Origin: an uncultured Collinsella sp.
GTDB taxonomy: Bacteria > Actinomycetota > Coriobacteriia > Coriobacteriales > Coriobacteriaceae
Assembly: GCA_900539035.1 (NCBI GenBank)
Contig: UQAU01000007.1
Span: 8,970 to 72,969 of the forward strand
DNA: 64,000 nucleotides
Direction of reading: 5' to 3'
Below are positions 44,326 through 52,561 of this stretch, in pieces. A model generated the notes under the pieces. The model searched no databases. It saw only the letters and a program-made list of their open reading frames with translations, and had not been told where the DNA came from. How positions within the stretch are numbered: position 1 is the first letter of the stretch; the number at the start of each line of letters is the position of its first letter. The translations under genes were made by a program, and so were the position numbers.

Positions 44326-44434
44326 GGAAACTGCGTCCCGGATTCAAGCCTCAGAACGGGTCGTGCTTTCCGGATCGGTCCTCAACCGGAAGCTGTATCC
44401 CGGAACCAGGCTCCAGAACGGGATACATTTTCCG
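44326..44434. repeat. GGAAA-GTCCC palindromic repeats left of the ATPase gene (two units)
   Basis: Unit 1 at 44326-44372 and unit 2 at 44386-44434. Each has CGGAA...TCCCGG on the left and CGGG...TTTCCGG on the right around a CCTCAGAA-like centre. Related units lie on the other side of the ATPase gene at 45981-46089. Confidence 0.7.
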
Positions 44435-44488
44435 GAACGGTCCACGTGCGGTGGTGTACCGCCTCTTTTGCGTGCGCCGTTTGTCGAA

Positions 44489-44544
44489 TTACGTTATAGA
44501 TAGCTATATTATAGGAAGGGATAATATAGCTATCTATAACGTAA
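44489..44544. promoter_or_regulatory. Perfect 24-bp inverted repeat before the ATPase gene
   Basis: Arm 44489-44512 is the exact reverse complement of 44521-44544, with AGGAAGGG between. It is very AT-rich in a GC-rich genome and ends 15 bases before the start codon. It contains TATATT/TATAAC sequences that could act as -10 elements, so it may be promoter plus operator, or an RNA hairpin hiding the ribosome binding site. Confidence 0.8.
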
Positions 44545-44559
44545 AGAAAGGATGGCCCT

Positions 44560-45951
44560 GTGTTTATCGGAAGAACAGCGGAAATGTCCGAGCTCAATCG
44601 ACTGTATGGCACGGACTCCTTTGAGATGCCTGTGATTTACGGCCGCCGTCGCGTGGGTAAAACGCGCCTTATCACAGAGTTCATCCAAGGTAAGAAGGCT
44701 ATTTACTTTCAAGCTCGTCGTACCAATGCGGAGGCAAACCTGCACGGCTTTAGCCAGGCGATACTTGCAGGCTCGGTTGGTGCTGCAGGCGTGTCGTTTC
44801 GTAGTTTTGACGAAGCGTTCGATGCATTGGCCACCATGGCTCGCGCGGAACGTTTGGTTGTCGTGATTGACGAGTATCCCTATCTCGCCCAATCGAATCC
44901 CGAAATCAGCTCGTTGCTGCAAGACAAGATCGACCACTTATACAAAGAGACCAGGCTAATGCTGATCCTATGCGGCTCGTCTCTTTCGTTTATGGAGGAA
45001 CAGGTGTTGGGCTACGAGAGCCCACTATACGGTAGGCGTACGGCCCAGTTTAAGATCATGCCGCTCGATTTTACGACGACCCTCGGCCTGTGGCAGAGCA
45101 TGGTTCGCGAAGACGCTGCGGTTTGCTATGGCATGACGGGCGGCATTCCTGCATATATCGAGAAAGTCGATCCTGCCGCACCGCTCAAGGACAACATCAA
45201 ACGTCTTTTTCTTACTCCTACGGGCTATCTCTTTGAGGAGCCGAGTAACCTGCTGTTGCAAGAGTGCCGCAATCCCGAGCAATATGATGCGATCGTGCAA
45301 GCAATTGCTCAGGGGCGCTCGAGGATCTCGGAGATTGCGAGCTCTACGGGAATCCCTGCGAGCAACGTAAAGAGCTATGTGGATAAGCTGGCGTCGCTTG
45401 GGATTGTCGAGCGCGAGCTGCCCCTAAACGAGACGAGCAATAAGCGAGCCGTGTATCTGCTGAGCGACCAGATGTTTAGGTTCTGGTACAAGTTTGTGCC
45501 GCAGAACATTGGGCTGATTCAAAACGATATGGCCGAGATGGCGTATAAGCGCATTGAGCCGCACGTATCGGATTACATGGGTACGGTCTTTGAGCTTATA
45601 TGCAGGCAATACGTGTACGAACTCGCGCGCGCGGGCCAGCTCGATGTGGTTCCGGCGAGCGTCGGGCGCTGGTGGGGGACGGACAATCGCACGCATACGC
45701 AGGAAGAAATCGACTTGATTGTTGACGATGGCGAGGGCACTGCGCTGTTTGCGGAGTGCAAATGGCGCAATGAACCGGTAGGCGAGGATGTTCTGGAAAA
45801 GCTCGTGTACCGAAGCGAGCTCTTTAGGCTGCAACGAAAAAGCTATGCAATTTTCTCAAAAAGCGGCTTTACGCAGGGATGCCGGGATGCCGCGGAGAGT
45901 AGGGGAGGCGTCAAGCTGATCTCGTTTGCCGAGATGTGCGAGCGGAGATAA
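44560..45951 (+). CDS. AAA ATPase with C-terminal DUF234 / PD-(D/E)XK nuclease-like domain
   Basis: 463 residues, GTG start at 44560 behind AAAGAAAGGATG. Walker A is GRRRVGKT (residues 28-35), Walker B is VVVIDEYPYL (Asp104-Glu105). A winged-helix-like stretch (ISEIASSTGIPASNVKSYVDKL) follows at about 250-280. Near the C-terminus, Asp385 in EIDLIVDDG and Glu399-x-Lys401 in FAECKWRN form a PD-(D/E)XK pattern. Related proteins are called archaeal-type ATPases (DUF234) and have no settled function. Flanked on both sides by related palindromic repeats and preceded by a perfect inverted repeat, it looks like a horizontally moving unit within the purine island. Confidence 0.82.
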   Translation: MFIGRTAEMSELNRLYGTDSFEMPVIYGRRRVGKTRLITEFIQGKKAIYFQARRTNAEANLHGFSQAILAGSVGAAGVSFRSFDEAFDALATMARAERLVVVIDEYPYLAQSNPEISSLLQDKIDHLYKETRLMLILCGSSLSFMEEQVLGYESPLYGRRTAQFKIMPLDFTTTLGLWQSMVREDAAVCYGMTGGIPAYIEKVDPAAPLKDNIKRLFLTPTGYLFEEPSNLLLQECRNPEQYDAIVQAIAQGRSRISEIASSTGIPASNVKSYVDKLASLGIVERELPLNETSNKRAVYLLSDQMFRFWYKFVPQNIGLIQNDMAEMAYKRIEPHVSDYMGTVFELICRQYVYELARAGQLDVVPASVGRWWGTDNRTHTQEEIDLIVDDGEGTALFAECKWRNEPVGEDVLEKLVYRSELFRLQRKSYAIFSKSGFTQGCRDAAESRGGVKLISFAEMCERR

Positions 45952-45980
45952 CCAAGCGCGCTCTGATGTGCTGCTCGGAA

Positions 45981-46089
45981 TGGGACGCGCTTTCCCTTTG
46001 GCGGAAAGCGCGTCCCAGATTTCGGCCTCAGAGTGGGACGCATTTTCCGGTAGAGGCCTGGAGCGGAAAGCACGTCCCAGAATCCGGGC
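45981..46089. repeat. GGAAA-GTCCC palindromic repeats right of the ATPase gene
   Basis: TGGGACGCGCTTTCC (45981-45995) and GGAAAGCGCGTCCCA (46003-46017) form a perfect 15-bp hairpin, which may also terminate the ATPase gene. Further units follow: GTGGGACGCATTTTCCGG at 46033-46050 and GGAAAGCACGTCCCAGA at 46065-46081. The rest of the 504-bp gap to 46455 shows no gene. Confidence 0.75.
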
Positions 46090-46455
46090 AATTCGCTGGT
46101 CCGGTGGTTGAGCAAGCGCCGCGCCAAGGATGCCGAGCGTAAAACCTACAATGAAAACGGCGTAAAAACTGCATTGAGAATGGCGTAATTTCGCAGGATG
46201 ACGTCGCCCGCTGCTGCTGCAGGAGCGGTGACCTGCAAACCTTGGGTTTTCGGACGAGCTTGTGCGAGAGAGCAAGCCAGTATGTGCGCTCGAAAGCCCG
46301 CGTTTGCGTGCGCCCCAAGCGCTACTTCTGCGCACCAGGCATTCAGCAGCTTCTCATCAGCTCTTCTAAGCCGCATGTCGCTCATAATATCGTTGCGGTT
46401 GATTTTAAGAGAAGGGCGGCTATCCAGCTGTCCTTCCCCAGCCGCTTTTGAAATA

Positions 46456-48276
46456 TTATTCCCGCCATGTCACTTTGGAACGAAGCTTTCTCGCTGCCGT
46501 GAAGCAGGCCGTGGCCGCCATGGCTAATGCGATGCTGGCCATCCAGGCGGAGTCGCCGGTTGCGGCGAGCTTTGGTTCATCGGCTGTCGTGCGTCCCGAC
46601 CTTTTTGTAGATGCCTCGTCGGCGTCCTTTTCAGGAGTGGCAGGATCACTTTTGTTGCCGCCGGGCGAATCTACGTCGGTCTTTCCGCTCGTCTGCCCCC
46701 CTTGGCCCTTCCCCTCCACGGTGAAGGATGCATCGGTTGCCGTCCCGTCCTTCCAGATGGCCGTGGCGGTGTGTCCGCCGGCGGCAAGCGTGTCTAGGTA
46801 GGCCGGCCTGAGCTTGATAATCGTGCTGCCCTTGGTTGCGGTGTAGTTCCCAGCGGAGACCTCATTTCCGTCCACGAGGAGACGTGTGAACTCTTCGAGA
46901 GGACCGCTGAAGCGGAAGGTCAGACCGACCCCGCCGCCCATTGCATATGCCTGCCCGTTGCCCTTGGTGGCTGCATACAGCGGCGCGGTCACGTCGAAGG
47001 TGACGTCCCCCGCGTCGTCGACATCAAAGGTCTGAACGCCTGCCTTGCCGTTACGCTCGGCGTAGGCGGAGCTGTAGACGAAGGTCTCATGACCCGTCTT
47101 GTCGAGGACCGCGAGGGCATGGATCTCAAACGAGCCCATCGAGAGCGACGTGGGGAACTCGATTTCGATATAGCCTCTTGCCGCATCGTAGCTGCAGCTC
47201 AACGTTTTACGGGCCTTTACCGAGTTCGGGTCCTCGACATAGCCGGGGTCGCCGAGGATCGGGGAGACAGACTTCACACCGTCCGCATCGCTTACATTGC
47301 AATAGATACGGAGGACCCCGCCGACAGGGACCCTCTTCGCGGAGATGGAAACGTTCGAGACCGTGGGCGGGTTCCGGTCGATCGCGTTGCCGGTCACCTC
47401 GAAGCACAGCTCGCTCGGGTCAGCGACCGAGAAAGTCGCGCCCGAGATGCCGTTGGCCCTGGCGTAGGAGCTCTCGTACACATCGGTCTCGAACCCTAGG
47501 TCATCGGTGACCGAAAGGCCGATTAGCCTGTGCCTTCCAATCCTATTGCTGTCGAACGTGAGGTCGAATCCGTCGATAGACGAGCCTCCGTGATAGTAGG
47601 CCGACGAAACGGAACAGCCGTCATCCGTATCCTCCCAGCCCCGCTGCAGTATGGGGGAAACGGAGCGAACGCCGTCGGCGTCCGAGACGGTCCAAGAGAT
47701 GTGGAAGTCGGAGCCGGTCGCGACCTCCCTGCTCGAGAGCGACACGGAGGACACGGTCGGCGGGTTCTGGTCCGCGGGCCCCTCGGTTACCTCATACTCT
47801 AGGGGGTCGGTGGTGAAGGTCGGACAGTCGAGCCCTTTCTCCTCGGCATACGCCGCGTCGTAGACGTCAGTAACCCAGCCGAGCGCATCGGTCACGCCGA
47901 GGCCGATGATGCGGTACTTGCGGAGCTGGTCACTCGGGGAGGTGTGAATATCGAAGCCCGCGGTCGTGTCGCCGGTCGACTGGAAGGCGAGACGGGAGCT
48001 GTTGCCCTGGCCTCCGTCATCGCTATCGACGACGACCTCGACTACGGGCGTGACGGATCGAACCCCGTCGGGGTCGTCGACGCTGTAGCCGACATGCAGC
48101 GTGGAGCCGGCCGTGACCGTCGTCGCGGATATCGTCACGTTGGATATGCTGGGCGGGTTCGGGTCAGACGCGGCTAGGGCGGTTGAAGGCAAAGCCAGCA
48201 ATACGGCGGCGGACAGCGGGATGAGCAGGCTAAGCGCAAAGCGCCTAGGGAATTTCAAGGAGGTCATTGGCGGCAC
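46456..48276 (-). CDS. Secreted cell-wall-anchored protein with three Ig-like repeats and LAxTG sorting signal
   Basis: 606 residues. Signal peptide (1-35, RRF then a hydrophobic run ending ALA). Three homologous repeats of about 130 residues at roughly 37-167, 168-297 and 298-431, each starting NPP-x-[VI]S and carrying DGV[RK]SV-[TS]P and a VY-x2-[AS]YA segment. An X2-like Ig domain follows (about 432-523, LLVDGNEVSAGNYTATKGST), then a Gly/Ser/Thr/Lys linker. The C-terminus is a sorting signal: LAATG at 570-574, hydrophobic helix, RKLRSK tail. LAxTG is the class E sortase pattern. Start is a GTG at 48276 with GGAAG upstream; an ATG at 48267 is possible. Probably an adhesin or surface structure; ligand unknown. 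Confidence 0.82.
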   Translation of the reverse strand: MPPMTSLKFPRRFALSLLIPLSAAVLLALPSTALAASDPNPPSISNVTISATTVTAGSTLHVGYSVDDPDGVRSVTPVVEVVVDSDDGGQGNSSRLAFQSTGDTTAGFDIHTSPSDQLRKYRIIGLGVTDALGWVTDVYDAAYAEEKGLDCPTFTTDPLEYEVTEGPADQNPPTVSSVSLSSREVATGSDFHISWTVSDADGVRSVSPILQRGWEDTDDGCSVSSAYYHGGSSIDGFDLTFDSNRIGRHRLIGLSVTDDLGFETDVYESSYARANGISGATFSVADPSELCFEVTGNAIDRNPPTVSNVSISAKRVPVGGVLRIYCNVSDADGVKSVSPILGDPGYVEDPNSVKARKTLSCSYDAARGYIEIEFPTSLSMGSFEIHALAVLDKTGHETFVYSSAYAERNGKAGVQTFDVDDAGDVTFDVTAPLYAATKGNGQAYAMGGGVGLTFRFSGPLEEFTRLLVDGNEVSAGNYTATKGSTIIKLRPAYLDTLAAGGHTATAIWKDGTATDASFTVEGKGQGGQTSGKTDVDSPGGNKSDPATPEKDADEASTKRSGRTTADEPKLAATGDSAWMASIALAMAATACFTAARKLRSKVTWRE

Positions 48277-48591
48277 CGATCTTCCATAATTGTTGCGGCG
48301 ACACCAGTATATCTTTGGCCCACGCTAGCCGAATGCTCTTTCCGCGAACGGCTCGTCAGTTTAGAGACGGCATATGGGCGCCTGTCTCGTCCAAGTTTCT
48401 CGTAAAGGCGATTATGAGGTCATGAAGAGACTTTCTCGGAACAATCAATTGGGGATATCAAAGAAATGCTGGACGCCGTCCGATCGCTCAATGCCTTTGA
48501 GGCGAAACGCAGCGCATCGGCTACGTTGTTGAGATCATTTATCGAGCGATATGTCATTCCAGCCGAGGCCACCGTCATGAGGCTTCTGTTC
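48277..48591. other. Intergenic stretch without a recognisable gene
   Basis: On the minus strand a TATACT (48306-48311) may be the -10 of the surface protein gene. Between about 48420 and 48600 a plus-strand frame reads as plausible protein (EQSIGDIKEMLDAVRSLNAF) but has no start signal and runs antisense into the next gene, so it may be a gene remnant. Nothing else is seen. Confidence 0.4.
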
Positions 48592-49014
48592 CTACGCCCC
48601 CGCAATCCCGCGGGCCGCACTCAACAGCTCATACTCCCTCTGGCTCCACTGGTACAGCTCGGCCGCGCGTACGGCGTCGCGACACAGGTCCAGAAACACC
48701 TCAGCTCCCTCGTAGAAGCACTCGCGGGCAAAGTCGCCCGAGCCGCTTGCGATGCACGTGCCGTCGGCAAAGAGCTTCCAGCTGGATGGCTCGCGCGAGT
48801 CATCTCCAAGCAGCTTAATCTGTAATATGTGCGGGGCGCCGGCGGCGCAGAGCTCTTTCTCAAGCACCTGCACGGTAAAGCGCATCTGGTGGGAGAGGCT
48901 GCTCTTGACCATGGCCGAGGCGTAGCCGTTCGGCTTGTCCAGAAGATGCATGCGTTTTGGCTGTGCGACCAGGTTGTGGAAATTGCGCTCGCTGCGCACG
49001 GAGAAATTGTCCAT
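48592..49014 (-). CDS. Conserved hypothetical protein, about 140 residues
   Basis: 140 residues from the ATG at 49014, preceded by AAAGGAGTCC. The frame is open much further upstream (to 50094) but that part is antisense to the neighbouring gene and lacks coding character. The protein is soluble, without signal peptide or membrane segment. It reads as an alternating alpha/beta protein with SWKLFADGTCIASGSGDFARECFYEGAEVF in the middle (quoted in part: FADGTCIASGSGDFARE). I do not recognise the family. A terminator lies just upstream of it, so it is transcribed alone. Confidence 0.65.
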   Translation of the reverse strand: MDNFSVRSERNFHNLVAQPKRMHLLDKPNGYASAMVKSSLSHQMRFTVQVLEKELCAAGAPHILQIKLLGDDSREPSSWKLFADGTCIASGSGDFARECFYEGAEVFLDLCRDAVRAAELYQWSQREYELLSAARGIAGA

Positions 49015-49162
49015 ACGGACTCCTTTCATCGATGTTGGCAGGGCCACCGTGCCTATTGGCCGGTTGGCGTCGGGATCGTGGAGCCAACTCTCTACCCCGA
49101 CTCTGGATAAAACGCGCCCGCTCCTTGCGGGCACGATGGAGTCTATCAGCGCGCGCGGACAA

Positions 49163-49202
49163 AAATCAACCCCGTGCGGCAATGGGCGCACGGGGTTGAT
49201 TT
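49163..49202. terminator. Strong terminator between the two hypothetical genes
   Basis: Perfect 16-bp stem (49163-49178 with 49187-49202), 8-nt loop, with A-run and T-run at the ends. It ends the minus-strand membrane protein gene. Confidence 0.9.
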
Positions 49203-49231
49203 GGTCTACGACCCTCAATTTTTGGCATTTG

Positions 49232-50218
49232 TTATTCGTCGTCTCCGTCGTTGGGGTCGCCCTTGAGGGTGTTGATGTCCAGGTACTGGTTATCGTCCTC
49301 TTTTTGCTGGGTCTCCGACTCCGCTTGGGTGGGGCCGCGGAACAGCTGGAATCCCTCAAACGCAATGACGCCGAGCAGGGCAATGATAATGGCGATAAAG
49401 GCAACCTTGACTGCCTGCGGAAATTCCGAGAAACGCAGCGCCTTTTCCTCGGCGTAATAATCGGCGAAGCGCTCTTCGCCCGTGCTTTTGGTATATGCCG
49501 GCGCGGACGCGGCCTCCGGGTCATATTCCGGTGCGGGCGTGGCAGCGTACGGATCGTTGAGATAATCGCTCGATGCGGTGCCATAATCCTCGGTCTCGAT
49601 GCGACCGGTGCCAGCATAGTCATCGGAATAATCGGAATATGCCGCACCGCCCTTATAGTCCGCGGCGCTCGTGTTGGCGGCAAAAAGCGGGTTAACTGGA
49701 ACGTCGAGCGCCGGCATGCCAGTAGAGGTCTCATCCAGATCGGCTGCAGCCCAGGAATCGTGGGTAACCTGATGGGCAACGGGCTCATCGAGCCTTGTGA
49801 CCGGAGGCTTGCGTGCCGCAGGAACAGGCAACTGCTGGGCGCTGTACATAACGGTGCTGTCGGCCGATTTGCCCTGCGCCGCAGCAGCGAGAAATGCCGC
49901 CGTCTCGGACGGGTCGCTTGCGGGGCGGGGAGCGGGCGTGGGCGCCGAAGTGGGTGCGGGCGTAGGCGCGGGCGACGAAACAGGCGACTGCGCAGGAGTC
50001 GGCGCAGATGCGGGCTTAGGCACAAGTGCGGGATTGGGACTTGACGGGCGAGCCCCGCCGCCCATGAGTTCGTCGGCGGTCCACGGGCGATCATCCATCA
50101 CGTCGTCAAGTCTTAGCGAAAACAGGTCGTCTTCACCCCCATCGAACATGCGGTGCACATGTCCACCAATTGCCGGAATCAATCCGCGACCGGTGCATGA
50201 TGCCTTGCTCAACGCCAT
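49232..50218 (-). CDS. Pro/Ala-rich single-pass membrane protein, hypothetical
   Basis: 328 residues from the ATG at 50218 (AAGGATGGAAC upstream); a longer frame to 50314 has no start signal. The N-terminal 60 residues are ordinary (MALSKASCTGRGLIPAIGG), then a Pro/Ala linker of PAPTPAPTSAPTPAP type (about 75-120), a Tyr/Asp-rich stretch (SDYSDDYAG, 210-260), one membrane helix (VAFIAIIIALLGVIAFEGFQL, about 280-300) and a short acidic tail. No signal peptide, so the long part is probably cytoplasmic. No family is recognised. It resembles bacterial scaffold-type membrane proteins, which is only an impression. Confidence 0.7.
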   Translation of the reverse strand: MALSKASCTGRGLIPAIGGHVHRMFDGGEDDLFSLRLDDVMDDRPWTADELMGGGARPSSPNPALVPKPASAPTPAQSPVSSPAPTPAPTSAPTPAPRPASDPSETAAFLAAAAQGKSADSTVMYSAQQLPVPAARKPPVTRLDEPVAHQVTHDSWAAADLDETSTGMPALDVPVNPLFAANTSAADYKGGAAYSDYSDDYAGTGRIETEDYGTASSDYLNDPYAATPAPEYDPEAASAPAYTKSTGEERFADYYAEEKALRFSEFPQAVKVAFIAIIIALLGVIAFEGFQLFRGPTQAESETQQKEDDNQYLDINTLKGDPNDGDDE

Positions 50219-50341
50219 TCTGTTCCATCCTTTCGAAATACTAATGACATCGATTATATGGAACTTCCCAAGCGGCTCGGTCTTGGATTCGTGCTTTCCA
50301 GAACTCGCGCCCAAAAGGGGAGGGGCAATCTAGGCGAGTGC

Positions 50342-50995
50342 CTACTTGTCGCCGGCCGCCGCCTTGGCCTCATTGAGGTAGCTATAGAAGCTGTATTTGG
50401 AGATGCCAAAGAACTCGCAGGCGCGCTCGCTCGACTTGGAAATGAGGAAGGCGCCGCGACGGTCGAGGTAGCCAATGGCACGAATGCGCTCGTCTTTGGT
50501 CATGAGTGCCGCGGGCTTGCCCACAAACTGCTCGCACTCGTGCAGCAGGTCCTCGAGCAGGTCGCCGATGTTCTTGGTAATGGGCTCGGGCTCGGTATAG
50601 CCCGTGCCGCCGGTGCCGGTAAAAGCGTCGAGCGAGCGCTCAAAAGCCTTCATAAGCGTAATGTCAAAGTTGATGCCCAGAATGCCGACGGGCTTGCCCT
50701 CGTCGTTGCGGATAAAGATCGTCGACGATTTGAGCAGCTTACCGTCGGTGGTTTTAGTGAGGTACGGCTCGCGGTCGTGTACATCGGTGGCGCCCTCGTG
50801 CATGGACTCAAACACAATATGGCTGGGACCGTCACCCAGTTTGCGCCCGCTGACGTGGCCGTTTTCGATCACCACGATGGAGTGGTCCACGTCCTCGGTC
50901 TCCAGATCGTGGACGACGACTTCGCAGTTGGGGCCAAATTGGAGCGCCAGGCCGTGTGCAAGGCGCTTATAAAACTCAATCTGTGACGGGGTCAT
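50342..50995 (-). CDS. YheO-type PAS / helix-turn-helix transcriptional regulator (paralogue 2)
   Basis: 217 residues from the ATG at 50995 (AGGAAGGCACCC upstream). Same plan as the protein at 33833-34489: YheO-like PAS domain (CEVVVHDLETEDVDHSIVVIENGHVSGRKLGDGP, quoted in part: VDHSIVVIENGHVSGRKLG) with FIRNDEGKPVGILGINFD, and a C-terminal HTH (GAFLISKSSERACEFFGISKYSFYSYLNE, in part GISKYSFYSYLNE). It is divergent to ygeX, with a 15-bp inverted repeat in between, and probably regulates the diaminopropionate arm of the pathway. Confidence 0.88.
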   Translation of the reverse strand: MTPSQIEFYKRLAHGLALQFGPNCEVVVHDLETEDVDHSIVVIENGHVSGRKLGDGPSHIVFESMHEGATDVHDREPYLTKTTDGKLLKSSTIFIRNDEGKPVGILGINFDITLMKAFERSLDAFTGTGGTGYTEPEPITKNIGDLLEDLLHECEQFVGKPAALMTKDERIRAIGYLDRRGAFLISKSSERACEFFGISKYSFYSYLNEAKAAAGDK

Positions 50996-51134
50996 GGGTG
51001 CCTTCCTAAAAATTAGTTTGGTCTCACTGTGCCATAAACCACACTTGACCGCAAACAAATCCATCAACAAGGCAATTCATGACCGTTCGGCGGCGAAAAA
51101 GTACCGATTACGGCAACAAACAATTCGTTAGGTA

Positions 51135-51185
51135 TGCCAATCAAAAAGTGTGATAGAACATTACTAACAAACTTTTTGTTTGGCA
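51135..51185. promoter_or_regulatory. Inverted repeat in the regulator-ygeX gap
   Basis: TGCCAATCAAAAAGT (51135-51149) and ACTTTTTGTTTGGCA (51171-51185) are reverse complements at 14 of 15 positions, 21 bp apart. It is a candidate operator for the divergent YheO-type regulator, or an RNA hairpin in the ygeX leader. Confidence 0.55.
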
Positions 51186-51272
51186 TCCACATAAAAGTTC
51201 AGTCGTATGAATGGGAATGGGCTGAAACGCGTATGCGGGGGCCGGCAAGAGAGGACTTAAGGAGTTCACCGT

Positions 51273-52487
51273 ATGGCCGATAAGATCCAGTGGGCGGGCA
51301 ACACGATGCCCAAGAGCGATGACAAGCACTTGGGAATCATGAGCCTCGACCACGTGAAGAAGGCCCGCGCCTTCCACCAGTCGTTCCCCCAATATACTGT
51401 CACTCCGCTTGCTCGCCTGGACGGTCAGGCCGCGCGCCTGGGCCTGTCCAACCTGTGCGTTAAGGACGAGAGCTATCGCTTTGGCCTCAACGCCTTTAAG
51501 GTTCTGGGCGGTTCGTTTGCCATGGCCAACTACATCGCCGACGAGACCGGCAAGGACGTTGCCGACTGCACCTTCGACTACCTGACCTCCGATCAGCTTG
51601 CCAAGGACTTTGGCCAGGCTACCTTCTTTACCGCTACCGATGGCAACCATGGTCGCGGCGTGGCGTGGGCCGCCAACAAGCTGGGCCAGAAGGCTGTCGT
51701 GCACATGCCCAAGGGTTCCACCAAGCCCCGCTTCGATAACATCGCCGCCGAGGGTGCCACGGTGACCATCGAAGAGGTCAACTACGACGAGTGCGTGCGC
51801 ATGGCCGCCGCCGAGGCCGATGCCTGCGAGCGCGGCGTCATCGTTCAGGACACCGCCTGGGAGGGCTACGAGAAGATTCCGTCCTGGATCATGGAGGGCT
51901 ACGGCACCATGGCTTCCGAGGCTGCCGAGCAGCTGCGCGAGATGGCCATCAACCGCCCGACGCACGTCTTTGTCCAGGCTGGCGTAGGCTCGCTCGCCGG
52001 CGCCGTGGTGGGCTACTTCACCAACCTGTATCCCGATAACCCGCCCACCTTCGTCGTGGTTGAGTGCGCGCCTGCTGCCTGCCTGTACAAGGGCGCTGCC
52101 GCCGGCGACGGCGATCCGCGCATCGTGGACGGCGACATGCCTTCCATCATGGCCGGTCTGTGCTGTGGCGAGCCCAACATTCTGGGCTGGGATATCCTGC
52201 GCAACCACGCCACCGCCTTCGTGTCCTGCCCCGACTGGGTCACCGCTCGCGGCATGCGCACCCTGGGCGCTCCCGAGAAGGGCGACCCGCGCGTCATTTC
52301 CGGCGAGTCCGGCGCGGTGACCACCGGCCTGGTCGAGACCCTCATGCTCGATCCCGAGTACGCCGAGCTCAAGGAACTCATCGGCTTGGATAAGACGAGC
52401 TCCGTGCTCTGCTTCTCCACGGAAGGTGACACGGACCCCGATCAGTATCGCCGCATCGTCTGGGAAGGCGAATATCCCACTTGCTAA
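51273..52487 (+). CDS. ygeX: 2,3-diaminopropionate ammonia-lyase
   Basis: 404 residues, close to E. coli YgeX/DpaL (398). PLP fold-type II enzyme that converts 2,3-diaminopropionate to pyruvate and two ammonia through 2-aminoacrylate. The PLP lysine is Lys76 in SYRFGLNAFKVLGG. TDGNHGRGVAWAA is the phosphate/substrate loop and ESGAVTTGL lies near the C-terminus. ATG at 51273 after TAAGGAGTTC. Leads ygeY and ygeW on the same strand. The aminoacrylate link explains the ridA gene in this island. Confidence 0.94.
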   Translation: MADKIQWAGNTMPKSDDKHLGIMSLDHVKKARAFHQSFPQYTVTPLARLDGQAARLGLSNLCVKDESYRFGLNAFKVLGGSFAMANYIADETGKDVADCTFDYLTSDQLAKDFGQATFFTATDGNHGRGVAWAANKLGQKAVVHMPKGSTKPRFDNIAAEGATVTIEEVNYDECVRMAAAEADACERGVIVQDTAWEGYEKIPSWIMEGYGTMASEAAEQLREMAINRPTHVFVQAGVGSLAGAVVGYFTNLYPDNPPTFVVVECAPAACLYKGAAAGDGDPRIVDGDMPSIMAGLCCGEPNILGWDILRNHATAFVSCPDWVTARGMRTLGAPEKGDPRVISGESGAVTTGLVETLMLDPEYAELKELIGLDKTSSVLCFSTEGDTDPDQYRRIVWEGEYPTC

Positions 52488-52561
52488 TCGTTGGGGCGGA
52501 GTAAATAGGTATCGCTCCGCCACCTTACAGGTAGATTCCTTCGTTTGAAAGGTTATGAACA

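Noticed and set aside
48420..48825. Small open frames on both strands in and around the 48277-48591 gap
   Set aside because: No ribosome binding site, no family resemblance and overlap with the better supported 140-residue gene. The plus-strand frame might be a gene remnant but I cannot support it as a CDS.
49015..50094. N-terminal extension of the 48592-49014 gene to 500 residues
   Set aside because: The added part is antisense or out of frame over the membrane protein gene, Pro/Arg-rich, and crosses a strong terminator; the ATG at 49014 has a good ribosome binding site.
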